Shown: piece after piece, positions 34,478 through 44,717 of the stretch
Layout: the number at the start of each line of letters is the position of its first letter
Position numbering within the stretch: the stretch's first letter is position 1
DNA from: Anthoceros angustus
Taxonomy: Eukaryota; Streptophyta; Anthocerotopsida; Anthocerotales; Anthocerotaceae
DNA: 64,000 nt
Direction: 5' to 3'
NCBI GenBank assembly: GCA_010909165.1
Contig: MU008189.1
Span: 62,001-126,000 of the forward strand
Position numbers and translations under genes: made by a program
Notes under the pieces: model-generated
Database searches by the model: none
The model's input: only the letters and a program-made list of their open reading frames with translations
Told to the model about the DNA's origin: nothing

Positions 34478-36741
34478 CTACTTCTCATCGTCTGACAACA
34501 GGAGACAGGAACCGTCGTCGTAGTTGGCCAGAGGGTTGAAGAAAGGGTTTCCAGGGTCTGTGCAACCTGGTACCAAGTCAAGCTCACAGCGGTCACCCTG
34601 CCAGATGAACATATCATCGCCAAGTGAGCAAAGGAGAAGCAAAAAGACTGTCATTCCATAATAATACTGTGAGTGAGAAGGGTCAGAGTGAAAAGCGCCT
34701 CTCACCCCATCGTGATAAAGTCCTGCTATGGCACACCGATCTTGGAATAGAACAGAATCCGGGAAGATAGCTCTGGCGCAGGCACCATCTGGCGAGAGCT
34801 CCTTGGCAAGCTCCTGCATGGCCTCGCGCAAATCAGTGTCTGGTATTCGAGTTAAGAGCTACTGTACTTCTAAGTTGTAAAACAGGTGTAAGAATACAGA
34901 CCTCATTGAAGTACTCAACAGGCTTGTTCTTAAGCTTTTTAGGGACCTCCAGAGGAAGAGTGTAAGACTGAGTCCAATTGGTCCCATCAGTGAACGAGAA
35001 TACAATAGTAAGAGCTGCAAACGTTCCAACCAACATCAGACGAGCACAATGAATACATGCCACAAGTTGCTAGTGTAAGTAATCCCTCCCGGGCATTCTA
35101 GGCTTACCATGCACAGGGACATTGATCTTGATGGTGTACAATGGCTCACACTTGAGTCCTCTATCCTTCTTTGTCATCACCCTAGGCTCACCTCCACACA
35201 TGGTCGGCTGATTGAAGCCACCTGCACAAACGTCTCTGACATCAACCACCATCAAAACAGGAGAGGCCGAAACAACATACCCAGTGAAACTCCTCCAGAA
35301 CTTCACCGTTGAAGCCGATGCCATATTCTGCATCCGGCTGAAGATTGCTTGCAGCTGGGTTGAAATAGATGGTGAGCGGTTCTCCCTACCACAAACACTG
35401 GAGGGATCACAAACATGGCCAACTTCCCACGAGAACTTCCTGCCAAAGAAACGGAGAAATAGAACCTGCCGCTCAGACATGCACACCGATCTTGGAATAG
35501 AACAGAATCCGGGAAGATAGCTCTGGCGCAGGCACCATCTGGCGAGCTCCTTGGCAAGCTCCTGCATGGCCTCGCGCAAATCAGTGTCTGGTATTCGAGT
35601 TAAGAGCTACTGTACTTCTAAGTTGTAAAACAGGTGTAAGAATACAGACCTCATTGAAGTACTCAACAGGCTTGTTCTTAAGCTTTTTAGGGACCTCCAG
35701 AGGAAGAGTGTAAGACTGAGTCCAATTGGTCCCATCAGTGAACGAGAATACAATAAGAAGAGCTGCAAACGTTCCAACCAACATCAGACGAGCACAATGA
35801 ATACATGCCACAAGTTGCTAGTGTAAGTAATCCCTCCCGGGCATTCTAGGCTTACCATGCACAGGGACATTGATCTTGATGGTGTACAATGGCTCACACT
35901 TGAGTCCTCTATCCTTCTTTGTCATCACCCTAGGCTCACCTCCACACATGGTCGGCTGATTGAAGCCACCTGCACAAACGTCTCTGACATCAACCACCAT
36001 CAAAACAGGAGGAAACAACATACCCAGTGAAACTCCTCCAGAACTTCACCGTTGAAGCCGATGCCATATTCTGCATCCGGCTGAAGATTGCTTGCAGCTG
36101 GGTTGAAATAGATGGTGAGCGGTTCTCCCTACCACAAACACTGGAGGGATCACAAACATGGCCAACTTCCCACGAGAACTTCCTGCCAAAGAAACGGAGA
36201 AATAGAACCTGCCGCTCAGACATGACACCGACATAGGTCACTCACAGAAGCAGGAGGCCGCCCCGTTCCAGTCTCCCAGTACACCGCGTAGCGACCCATT
36301 TCAAATTTAGACCAGCTCGGCAGCGTGTACCTGCAGAAATGCGTCAGTGTGAGCATTGAACACAACAAGGCATCACCTGGAGCTGAGGAAGGTCGATGGA
36401 TGCTGTGCTCACTGGTCAGTGCTCGTGTCCACAGCCACTGCTGCGGAGATTTTCCTAAACAAAGCCTGCTGAGGTTGGAGTTGCGCAACCCTTGGAGAAG
36501 CCCTGGCAATCTTGGATCCCGCGAATTGCGACACTGCCGAGGCCGAAGAGAAAAACGCGGAATCAGAGTGACAGACCACCAACCAGACTGCAAAGTTGGA
36601 AACAGGAAAACGGAAGCAGATGCAGCTACCGAGCGGGGCCGGCGAAGCTGCGGGTGAGGACCGTGAGGTTGGCCCGGCGTTGGAAGAGGGACCACAAACA
36701 GGCTTCACGACCAGCGTCGAGGAAGACAAGGTAATCGCCAT
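34478..36741 (-). CDS. PIFI-like plastid protein (post-illumination chlorophyll fluorescence increase), with duplicated internal exons
   Basis: PIFI is a stromal protein linked to NDH-dependent chlororespiratory electron flow. The reading frame that closes is 36741-36413, 36330-36246, 35385-35307, 35221-35108, 35014-34902, 34813-34706 and 34597-34478, giving 315 residues. The N-terminus is transit-peptide-like ([15 protein letters not shown], Ser/Ala-rich). Conserved pieces as I remember the family are [76 protein letters not shown] and [14 protein letters not shown] with a final DDGSC. A second copy of exons 3 to 6 (36128-36050, 35969-35856, 35762-35650, from 35561) lies between exon 2 and the intact set. 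Its last exon has a 2-nt deletion and is cut off at the duplication joint, so a normal product requires skipping it (an 860-nt intron). The assignment rests on memory of the Arabidopsis protein. Confidence 0.7.
34731..36223 (-). repeat. Recent direct tandem duplication, unit about 748 bp, inside the PIFI-like gene
   Basis: Copy B is about 34731-35478 and copy A about 35479-36223. The offset is 748 bp across most of the unit, falling to 743 on the right of a 5-nt gap and rising to 750 on the left of a 2-nt gap. Otherwise I saw only one or two substitutions, so the event is very young or an assembly error. The ends share ACACCGA, suggesting microhomology at the joint. Confidence 0.9.
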
Positions 36742-37086
36742 CGCTGCTGCTCGAAGACGATAGCGTCAAGCTCTGAATTTGTCAAGAGCAGCAAGGATTG
36801 TAGAAGCGCAAAGGCAACTGGCAAGAAGGCAAAATGAAGACTCGAGCTACAGAACTCCCACTGATATTTTCAATTTGTGGTGGCTAGCAAAATTCCGAGG
36901 ATGTAAATGCCAGATGTGTTTATCCGACTAATGGGCACTTTGGTCCATGACGCTAGTGCAGCTCGACTGCTCTCATCGACGCTATTGCAGAGCCCAGTGG
37001 CGAATGGGTGAGATTTTTTATCCGTGATTCCTGGTGGGTTTTGTACAGAGTGGGGGAGCCTGCTAGTCCCACAGAACGGAGCCGAG
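36742..37086. other. Intergenic between PIFI-like and DYW PPR genes
   Basis: About 345 bp containing the 5' region of the PIFI-like gene and the 3' region of the PPR gene, both on the minus strand. No separate feature was seen. Confidence 0.4.
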
Positions 37087-40000
37087 TCAATGCCGGTCCC
37101 CACATGAACACAAGCCGTTCACAAAACGGTGGACACGGTGTGCATCTCTGACTATGATCTCTCGCTCTTCGATCCTCGACATGAGTTTGGTGCCAGTGTG
37201 ACAGTCATCACACATTCGAAGACTTTTGGTCACTAACAAAGTTGTGCCCTGTGGAGTGTTCAGGAGACCATATGCCAATGCTAGTTTCTCAGCGTGACCA
37301 CACAGGGCATCTTGGTTCCCTGATTTCGACTCTTCCAGCACCTGGGAGTTCACACTGGATAGCTTGGAGGAGGTGTCATCACTTGCCTCGCCCACCACGA
37401 AGGAGTGTACGTTGCTGTTCACCTCAATCCAGGCCCTTGCAGGGAGCTTGCAGGCACCTGCAGTTTTCCTTAGACCATCCAGTTTTGCCACATCTGTCCA
37501 CCTACCAGCGTTGGCATATATGTTTGCCAAGAGTGCATAAGAAGCGGTGTTTTGTGGATCGAAGGTTGTAAGCTGGTGAAAACATCTCTCCCCCCGCTCT
37601 GCATCACCGTGACTCCTGCAGGCAGTCAGCAATGATGTCCATCCTACGATGTTCGCCTGGAATGGCAGAGTCTGCAACATCAGTTCTGCCTCATGTAGTC
37701 GGCCCGAGCGCCCAAGAACATCCACCAAACCATTGTAGTGCTGAGCTGTAGGGCTTATGCCATGGTCTTCCACCATGCTCTTCAAATACTGGTGAGCCTT
37801 ATCTACAAGTCCCTGGTGGCTGCATGCCACAAGGACAGATGTGAAGGTAGCCTCATTGGGCGCAACCCCATGTTTTTGCATCTCTTGAAAGCACTCCAGT
37901 GCCAGTTTGCTGGCACTGTGTTGTGCGTAGCCATTCAACAAAGCGTTCCATGTCACCACATCTTTTGAGGGCAATCTGTCGAACACTTCACGGGCCTCTT
38001 TCAGGCAACCACATTTGGCATACATGTCTACCAAAGAGTTCCCAATAATAAGATTTCCTTGCAGTCCTCTTTCCTGAATTTCGGCATGAAGCTGCTGGCC
38101 CTGGCACACAGCTCCCACGCTGGCACAAGCATTTAGCAGGCACGTAAAGCTTACCGGAGAAATAACGGAGACGCCCTCATGCTGCATCCTGGCATAAAGA
38201 GCAAGTGCTTCTTGACCTAGGCCTTGCTTTGCATTCGCTGCAATCAAGGCATTCCATGTGACCACATCCCTTGAGGGCAACATGTCAAACACTCTGCGGG
38301 CATCTTCCAAGCTGCCACACTTTGCATACATGTCCACCAGGGTGTTTCCAACAACCACATCTGATTCCAGTCCTCTAGCCAAAATCTCACGATGGAGCTC
38401 TTTGCCCTCTTGCAACGCCCCAAGGGACGCACTTGCTTTCAGGAGACAGACAAATGTAACAGAACTGGGTTGTGTGGTGCATTCCTGACACATGCACGCA
38501 TAAAGGGACAGGGCTTCCCGACCAAGTCCATGCTCAGCATATCCAGCAAGCATGGCATTCCATGTCACCACATCTTTTGTGGGGAATTGGTCAAACAACT
38601 TGCGAGCATCTTCTAAGCTGCCACACCTTGCATACCCAGCAATCATGGCAGTGCATGAAACTGCATCTTTTGTTTCCAAACTGTCAAACACTTTCCGAGC
38701 ATCCTCCAAGCTGCCACATTTGGCATACATGTCCACGAGGCAGTTCCCAACAACTACATCAGCTTCCAGTTGCCTTTCCCGAATTTGAGAGTGAATCTGC
38801 CTACCCTGATGTATAGCTCCACTTGCTCCACATGCTTTCAGGAGGCACATAAACGTGACCCTATCAGCCAGAGCAACACCCTGCTGTTGCATGTCTGCAT
38901 ACAGTGCAAGGGCTTCTTGGCCACAGCCATGGTCGGCATATCCTGCAATCATGGCAGTCCACACCATGACATCTTTTGTGGGCAAGGCATCAAAAACTCT
39001 TCGAGCATCCTGTAAGCTTCCACACTTCGCATACATGTCCACCAGGCTGTTCCCAATCATAAAATCAGCTTCCAAACCTATGTCCTGAATTTGTATATGA
39101 AGTGCCTTCCCCTCACGCAACGCCTGAATGCTGGCACAAGCTTTCAGAAGGCACAGGAACGTAACACGGTTGGCTTTGCTGATCCCCTCCTGTTGCATTC
39201 TTGCATATAGGGTAAGGGCTTCTTGACCAAGCCCATGCTCCGAATATCCTGAAATCAAGGCATTCCACGTCACCACATCTCTCACACCCAAACTGTCAAA
39301 TACTTTTTGTGCGTCCTCAAAGCTCCCGCATTTTGCATACATGTCCACGAGACAGCTGCCAACGAATAAATCAGGCTCAACCATTCGGCTGAGAAGATCA
39401 GCATGGATTTTCTTGCCAGATGCCAAATTCTTGGCCGTGGCACAAGCTTTGAGGACTGCTGCAAATATGTGGTCGTTTGGTTTCACAGGCGACTCCCGCA
39501 TCTGCTCGTATAGTTCAATAGCCTGCATATACTGTCCACGCTCTGCATGTGACAGAATCATAAAAAACCATGAATAGCTGTTTGGTGCAGGCAGTTTGGT
39601 GAAAACCCCCGTTGCTTCCTCTAAACTTCCATACGCTGCATACATCTGAATGATGTGGTTGGCCAAGAATATGTTTGACTGGTCCCCGCTTTCAAGGGTA
39701 AGGGCATGGATCCACCTGCCAGCAACCACATCTTTGTATGCAGTGCACGCCCTGAGGACACGACAGTAAAGAGATGGGGGAACATAAGATCCTCGCTGCA
39801 CCAAGAGGTGCAGTGCTTCAACATTCTCAATGACCTGCTTGTCTTCAGATGGATAGAATTGGCCTCCATGCTTCAAGGTGCCTGCCCTGCAAGATTGAAG
39901 ACTGTGAAAAGACAACGGTTGATGACATTTACGCACAAAGCCACCTACCCTCGACAATGAAAAGCCATGCAACTTCAAAAAAATATTTTAGTGCAAGCAA

Positions 40001-40168
40001 AAGAGACTCGGACCTCCCAGACTGCTGAAGGTCAGCTTCTTGAGGGGCAGTTGGTTGGAACGTTAAGGCCTGCTTGGCAACGCTCTGCACAGAACCCGGC
40101 CAATCTCTTTTTCCTCGAGCCCCATAACCAGCTAGTCTTTTCATCGTGGAGCTCCCTATGCTCGCCAT
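37087..40168 (-). CDS. PLS-class PPR protein with DYW-type deaminase domain ending CSCGDRH
   Basis: Predicted organelle RNA-editing factor. The long frame has no usable ATG, but a 58-nt intron (39944-39887, AG/GTGGCT donor, TTGCAG acceptor) joins it in phase to an upstream exon starting at ATG 40168 (MASIGSSTMKRLAGYGARGK, basic and Ser-rich, targeting-like). The model is 40168-39945 plus 39886-37087. PPR motifs with CGSLEDARRVFD and DVVTWNALI fill most of the protein. Around 38600-38700 one S motif is followed directly by another (AMIAGYARCGSLEDARKLFD), breaking the P-L-S order. The DYW domain keeps HAEK, CDDCH and CSC but ends GDRH, and the PG box reads KLPARAWIE. Both fit the variant DYW class linked to U-to-C editing. 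It resembles the gene at 28735 in domain plan, but its repeats differ. Confidence 0.88.
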
Positions 40169-40643
40169 ACTGTCGATGCACGATGTACCTGAGCTGGCCT
40201 GGAAGGTTTATCGAGCAGTCTGCGGCCTATGATTGTCAAGCCCTGTAAGTGTGTGAGGCTATGGACTGGGCGGTTGCAGCAGAAATGGGGGAGTAGTCGC
40301 AAAAACCTCAGAGGACTTACAATCCGAGAGAAATTGCTTTCATCTCTGCCAGTCTTACTCTTTCTTCAAAAAACATATCCTTGGGACATGAGAACATACA
40401 ATTTGTTCCAGTATCTGTAACGGCATATTTCCACCTATTGGTATCAGTAATCCTAAGCCCTGACTAATCTTGTGCTAGAAAAGAGAAGCAGCCGACTGTG
40501 GACACATGTCTGCATCAGCAAGCCGAAACAGATGCCGACTCTGTGATGAGACGGTGTCTGGGTGACCCAGTAGGAGGGGCAAGTATCTTGTTCCCAGAGA
40601 GGCACATATCAAACGATGACCTCAGCAGTTGCATGAGCACTTC
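40169..40643. other. Intergenic between PPR and SPT4
   Basis: About 475 bp: SPT4 3' region and PPR promoter. Nothing else was recognised. Confidence 0.4.
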
Positions 40644-41326
40644 TTAAGAGTGAGGCACATATCTGACGTTGTTATCCTCGCAAATGGCCTGCACATCGCA
40701 AATGGCAGCAAAGACAGGACCACGTCAATCTGATGGAGTAAAGAAGAAAAAAAACAGGCCCTCATTCTCAACAAGTCGAACCTCATGTGCTAGAGCGCTA
40801 CCTGCATCTCCTCACTCAATTCACCAGTAACCGACAGAGCATAGCAGCCGGGGACAAACTTTCCTGATCCACACAACCTTGTCAGCTGCTGTTGCGATGA
40901 CAAAAACCTGAGACACAGCACCGATGCTGCAGCTGAGACTGACCTATCCTGAGCCAACGTGCTGCCCAGCTGCCTGTTGGATCCATGGAGGAAATAATCC
41001 TGCAACCCCAGACCACACCATCAGTTCATGAGGACACCACAGGACAGCAACATGCAAATAGAAGGCATCGCGTACCCTGTGAAATTGGGTGATGTGCACT
41101 CCAAAACCCGCTCCTGATCGTGATCCATGCTGAAGAAAGGGCAGTTCTCGCACCCAATTTCCTTGAACTGCAGTCGTGAAAATAATAATTCGACAACACT
41201 CTAGACCCAAAGAACCAAAACTTGGCCAATGCGCAAAGCAGACCTAACCTGCTCATACGTCTTGATCAGACTGCACCGTAGACAAACTCTCAACTCCCGA
41301 CCAAAGCTAGTGGGCACCTGCGCCAT
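40644..41326 (-). CDS. SPT4: Transcription elongation factor SPT4, five small exons
   Basis: SPT4 pairs with the SPT5 NGN domain to form DSIF, which controls RNA polymerase II pausing and processivity. Exons: 41326-41249, 41167-41076, 40999-40944, 40863-40802 and 40688-40644. All phases close to 110 residues, close to the family's 115-120. The order is MAQVPTSFGRELRVCLRC, KTYEQFKEIGCENCPFF (CxxC pairs forming the N-terminal zinc finger), ECTSPNFTGIISSMDP, SWAARWLRIGKFVPGCYALS and the short tail EDNNVRYVPHS. Introns are 81, 76, 80 and 113 nt. The exons are so short (45 to 92 nt) that no ordinary open-reading-frame scan shows the gene. It appears intact. The lone AATAAA/promoter signals were not resolved. 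Confidence 0.93.
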
Positions 41327-41475
41327 TCGGCCTGAAGACCCGAGTAATCAGCTCCCCGTCAGAACGCGCTCTGGTAGATTCTTCTGGTTGGGGCACACAC
41401 CTAGATCATCATCGTCCTTTGAGGTAACTGGACAGGATTCCTCTGCCTCGTCCTAGCCCTTCAAAGCAGACGTTA

Positions 41476-42118
41476 TGTTGGAAATTTTAGACTAAGTTTT
41501 CATTGGTAACATCACGTACTAGGTTACGGAGATATTATCGACAATAATAAATGCCCTAATAATATACATGATAAAATACAAAAACAATATGCATGATTAC
41601 GGGCACATTTAAATGCTCTGAACACCTAGGTACCCTATTTGTCGAAAATGTGTACTTGCTTGTGAAACTCCCGGTGAGACAATGCTGTGCTAGGTATCAT
41701 CATTTTACGTTGTCCGAGTTCTCAATGGCGTTTTTCTATCATCCTCAAACACTTCTAAACAACGGAATCTTTTTAGCTCCAGATTTATTTTCTTATATTT
41801 TATAATTTTTTAAATTATTTTAAGCATCTTAATCTTGTATTCTATTGTGCAATGATATGATAAAATTTAATCAAGATGTGTTCATTACAGGGTGCCCAAC
41901 TAATCTTGTGTTTTGCGAGCAGTAGTGACAATTTTGTATGGTAATCAATTGGGGATTGGGCCCACATTCTCAATCGTTCAGAAGAACACAAGTGTGTGTA
42001 GAGTGTTCTAAAGCAACAAGGATGAAACGGCGCTCTGGTTACTCCGTTTGGTGTGTACCTGTTGCTACCTAAATACAAAATGTGCCCTAACTAGGGTTCG
42101 CTCACTACAATTCTAACA
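41476..42118 (-). mobile_element. Ty1/copia 3' LTR
   Basis: Read on the minus strand it starts TGTTAGAATTGTAG directly after a purine tract (TAAGTGGGAG, 42119-42128) and would end ...AATTTCCAACA at 41476. The near-inverted termini (TGTTAGAATT / AATTTCCAACA) and TG...CA ends suit an LTR of 643 bp. The far end is inferred from those termini. Confidence 0.55.
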
Positions 42119-42460
42119 CTCCCACTTAGCGGCGGACACTAATTCTGAATACTTAGCGTTGATTATTAGCTTCTACAAGTCTTCGTAGTCCCATTGTTGC
42201 TGAATGTTGTTGATGTTTGACTGACGCAAAGCCTTGGTAAGCACGTCGGCAACCATCTATATTGTCAAAAAGTGAAGTACTTCAAATTTGCCGTCCTCTA
42301 CTACTTGTCTGGTAAAATGAAATTGCACTCCCATATGCGTAGTACGTGCATGGAACTTGGGATTGTATGTGAGTGCAATGAGTGCTTGGTTGTCGCAATA
42401 AAGAGGCCTAGTATTTGTTGTAATTCAGACTCTATATGCCCTATGTATTCTTTCAAGGCT
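42119..42460 (-). mobile_element. Ty1/copia RNase H tail adjoining the LTR
   Basis: The minus-strand translation gives LYCDNQALIALTYNPKFH, then FTRQVVEDGKFEV and MVADVLTKALRQSN, the standard copia RNase H end. One stop interrupts it. The element is truncated on its 5' side. Confidence 0.8.
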
Positions 42461-44700
42461 TAGGTGCTTTTGTTCAAGGATAGTTAGCTTCTGAATTATG
42501 GAGTCTTTTAAGGCCAGAATTTATGATGATAGAGGTTCTCTAAACTGGTTGCCTGCAGATTATATCTAGGTGAGTAGGGACCTTTATCTATGATGTGTAG
42601 ACATAGATAAGGACATGGATACCTCAACCGGAAGGGACTCAGTTTGGGCGAGTGTCTAGGTGGTAGGCCCCACTGCAAAGTGGTGGGTCCGTATTTTCTT
42701 TGTAAGTCAAACTAGCCTCTAGCCACAGCACCCGGGTGATCACAAAATGGCCTCCGCACGTATCGTCAAAACGAAGGCCGAGCCCTCAAAACCGGACGCC
42801 ACGGCGCCTCGACATCCGGCGCGTGCTGCATAGGCGGTCCCTCCATGGAACCTAGTGGCAACAAAGCATGTGCATAGCTGCGGCGTGATCGGTACTTAAT
42901 CCTAAACGTTCAAGGGTTCCGGATCGAGATTTTGGAATTTTTTTATTATAATTCATTCATAGAAATTTAAAATTTTATCACTGATCATCCGTTTTGGTCC
43001 ATCGAGAAAGGTGCATAACCCATGTCCAGGTTTTCGAAATTGGCAACCTTGAAGGTCATTGAATCGCCTTGGAATAAGAGCAGATGAGCTATGCCACCGG
43101 CGAGGCGACGAGGCATGACGAGCTAGACAAAAAATGGAGGACCGGGCTAAATTGCGGTGAGCGAGGAGAGTAACATGGCCCGGCCTTGGTCTCGCCACCT
43201 AGCTGGTGCCATGGACTCGCTTGGCAGGTGGGTCCACTATCTCTCTTCACTAGCCTTGACTGGCCATTCTGATCTTAGAATTGCATTACCACTGAACCGT
43301 CTGTTGCCCATGATAATCGATCCCACCGTTGCTTGCACACATTTCAATGAAAAGTAAAATCCAATGGGAGACTGCCACTTATCTCGTAGTTACAAGTCCA
43401 CGCTGGTTGGCGGCGTGCTTCCACTTCCCGACTCCATCTTGGAGGTGCAATGCACTTCTTGTTGTTCGAGAGTTTCTGTATCTGTTCTAGATAAAACGCT
43501 TGACTGGGCCTCTGACCGTGCAAGTGCGGCGAGCAAGGGGAGTGGAGGAGAGTCGAAGGCCGGCGGACAGGGCCCTTGTGGGCTCCAGGTATCCACGTGT
43601 CCTCCGCCTCCGAGATCTGTAGTGAGTGGCAAGAGAGAGAATCCAATTATGGGAAGACCGAGATGCGGGATGTGGCCGGTGGCCGGTGTGTGTGGGGGAG
43701 GGTGTCCTCCAGTTGCCACAAAGGACGGGGGGCTTTCTTGCTACGCATCCACTGGTGGCAACCACTCGGGGAGGGGCTTTGCATGTGCGGCACGGACTGC
43801 GTGACCGCCACTTTGCACATGGGGCCCAGTTTTGTGAACAAGTAGGAAAGTGTAGATAGAAGCTTGCTGCCATGGGTCCATTTTGTGATTGGCCCTGCCG
43901 TTTCTCTCGGTGTATTTGATGAATTGTCAGTCAATTTTCCTTGGATTTCTCGTGGTGACTTGTAGTGATCCTCCTCCATCTCCAATTGTGTTTGGCACCT
44001 GAGCCCGTGCCTGGAATACTTTAAATAGCCTAGAGAAGGGCATCCTAACCAAAACTCCGAGGAGGTTCCTTTCACGTTGGCTTCTACAATTCTACTCTGA
44101 TGAAAGCAACCATAGGCTTGTTGGAAAGCCCGCACAAAGCTTGGCACTACCCTGTTTTCTCGAAATTCATATCTGATCACAGCGTTTACAAAAAAAACAA
44201 ATACCACAATGCTTGCATTTCTCGGAAAATGTTCAGGAATCGAAGCTTAGACAATCGTGCTTACAAATCTAGTAGGTAGGTGTTCATCCTCTCCTTGCTT
44301 GGTACATATAAACAAGCATGTGCAGCTCGGGCAAGGGTTCTTAAAATCCAAGATACATGAGCTGTCGGAAATGGCGGTGGAAGAAAAGAAACAAGCGACA
44401 GCCAAAGATAATCTTGATACGAACGAGACATTGAGCTATAAAGGCTTGAGGCGTGGGGTCAGCTTTTCGAAGTGCTAAAATTTGCATTGGAATCAAATCA
44501 TCGTTTGGCCACATATTTTTCAGAAAGTGGCGGAATGAAAAAAAAACTTCATGGAGGTCAAAAGAGGATCAGGAGGCAACCGGTCCTCTCTTGAAGCATC
44601 ATGGAGTAGGCACAGACCATCGCGGGAACTTCAAGCCCACAGTCGTGGGTTTGCAAATGCTGCGACAATTTGAGACAAGCTCGTTCAGGTTATAGACCCA
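42461..44700. other. Intergenic, 2.2 kb, GC-rich in part
   Basis: No gene was recognised. A block at about 42650-42720 (GGCCCCACTGCAAAGTGGTGGGTCC...) recurs at about 50130-50200. Overlapping open frames at 43350-43870 on both strands reflect high GC and show no family resemblance. Confidence 0.35.
42650..42722 (+). repeat. Dispersed repeat shared with 50130-50205
   Basis: Both loci read GGTGG(T/G)GGGCCCCACT, a short A-rich gap, TGGTGG(G/A)T(C/T)CG, then TTTGTAAG(T/A)CAAA and ACCTCTAG-like. About 80% identity over about 70 bp by eye. Confidence 0.55.
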
Positions 44701-44717
44701 TGTGGTGACGAAATACT

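Noticed and set aside
35070-35579. 169-codon minus-strand open frame
   Set aside because: It runs across the duplication joint and through introns of the PIFI-like gene. The frameshifted exon and intron reading make it an artefact.
43344-43873. Several overlapping open frames of 90-146 codons on both strands
   Set aside because: GC-rich stretch with few stops in any frame. No domain, signal peptide or splice-consistent partner.
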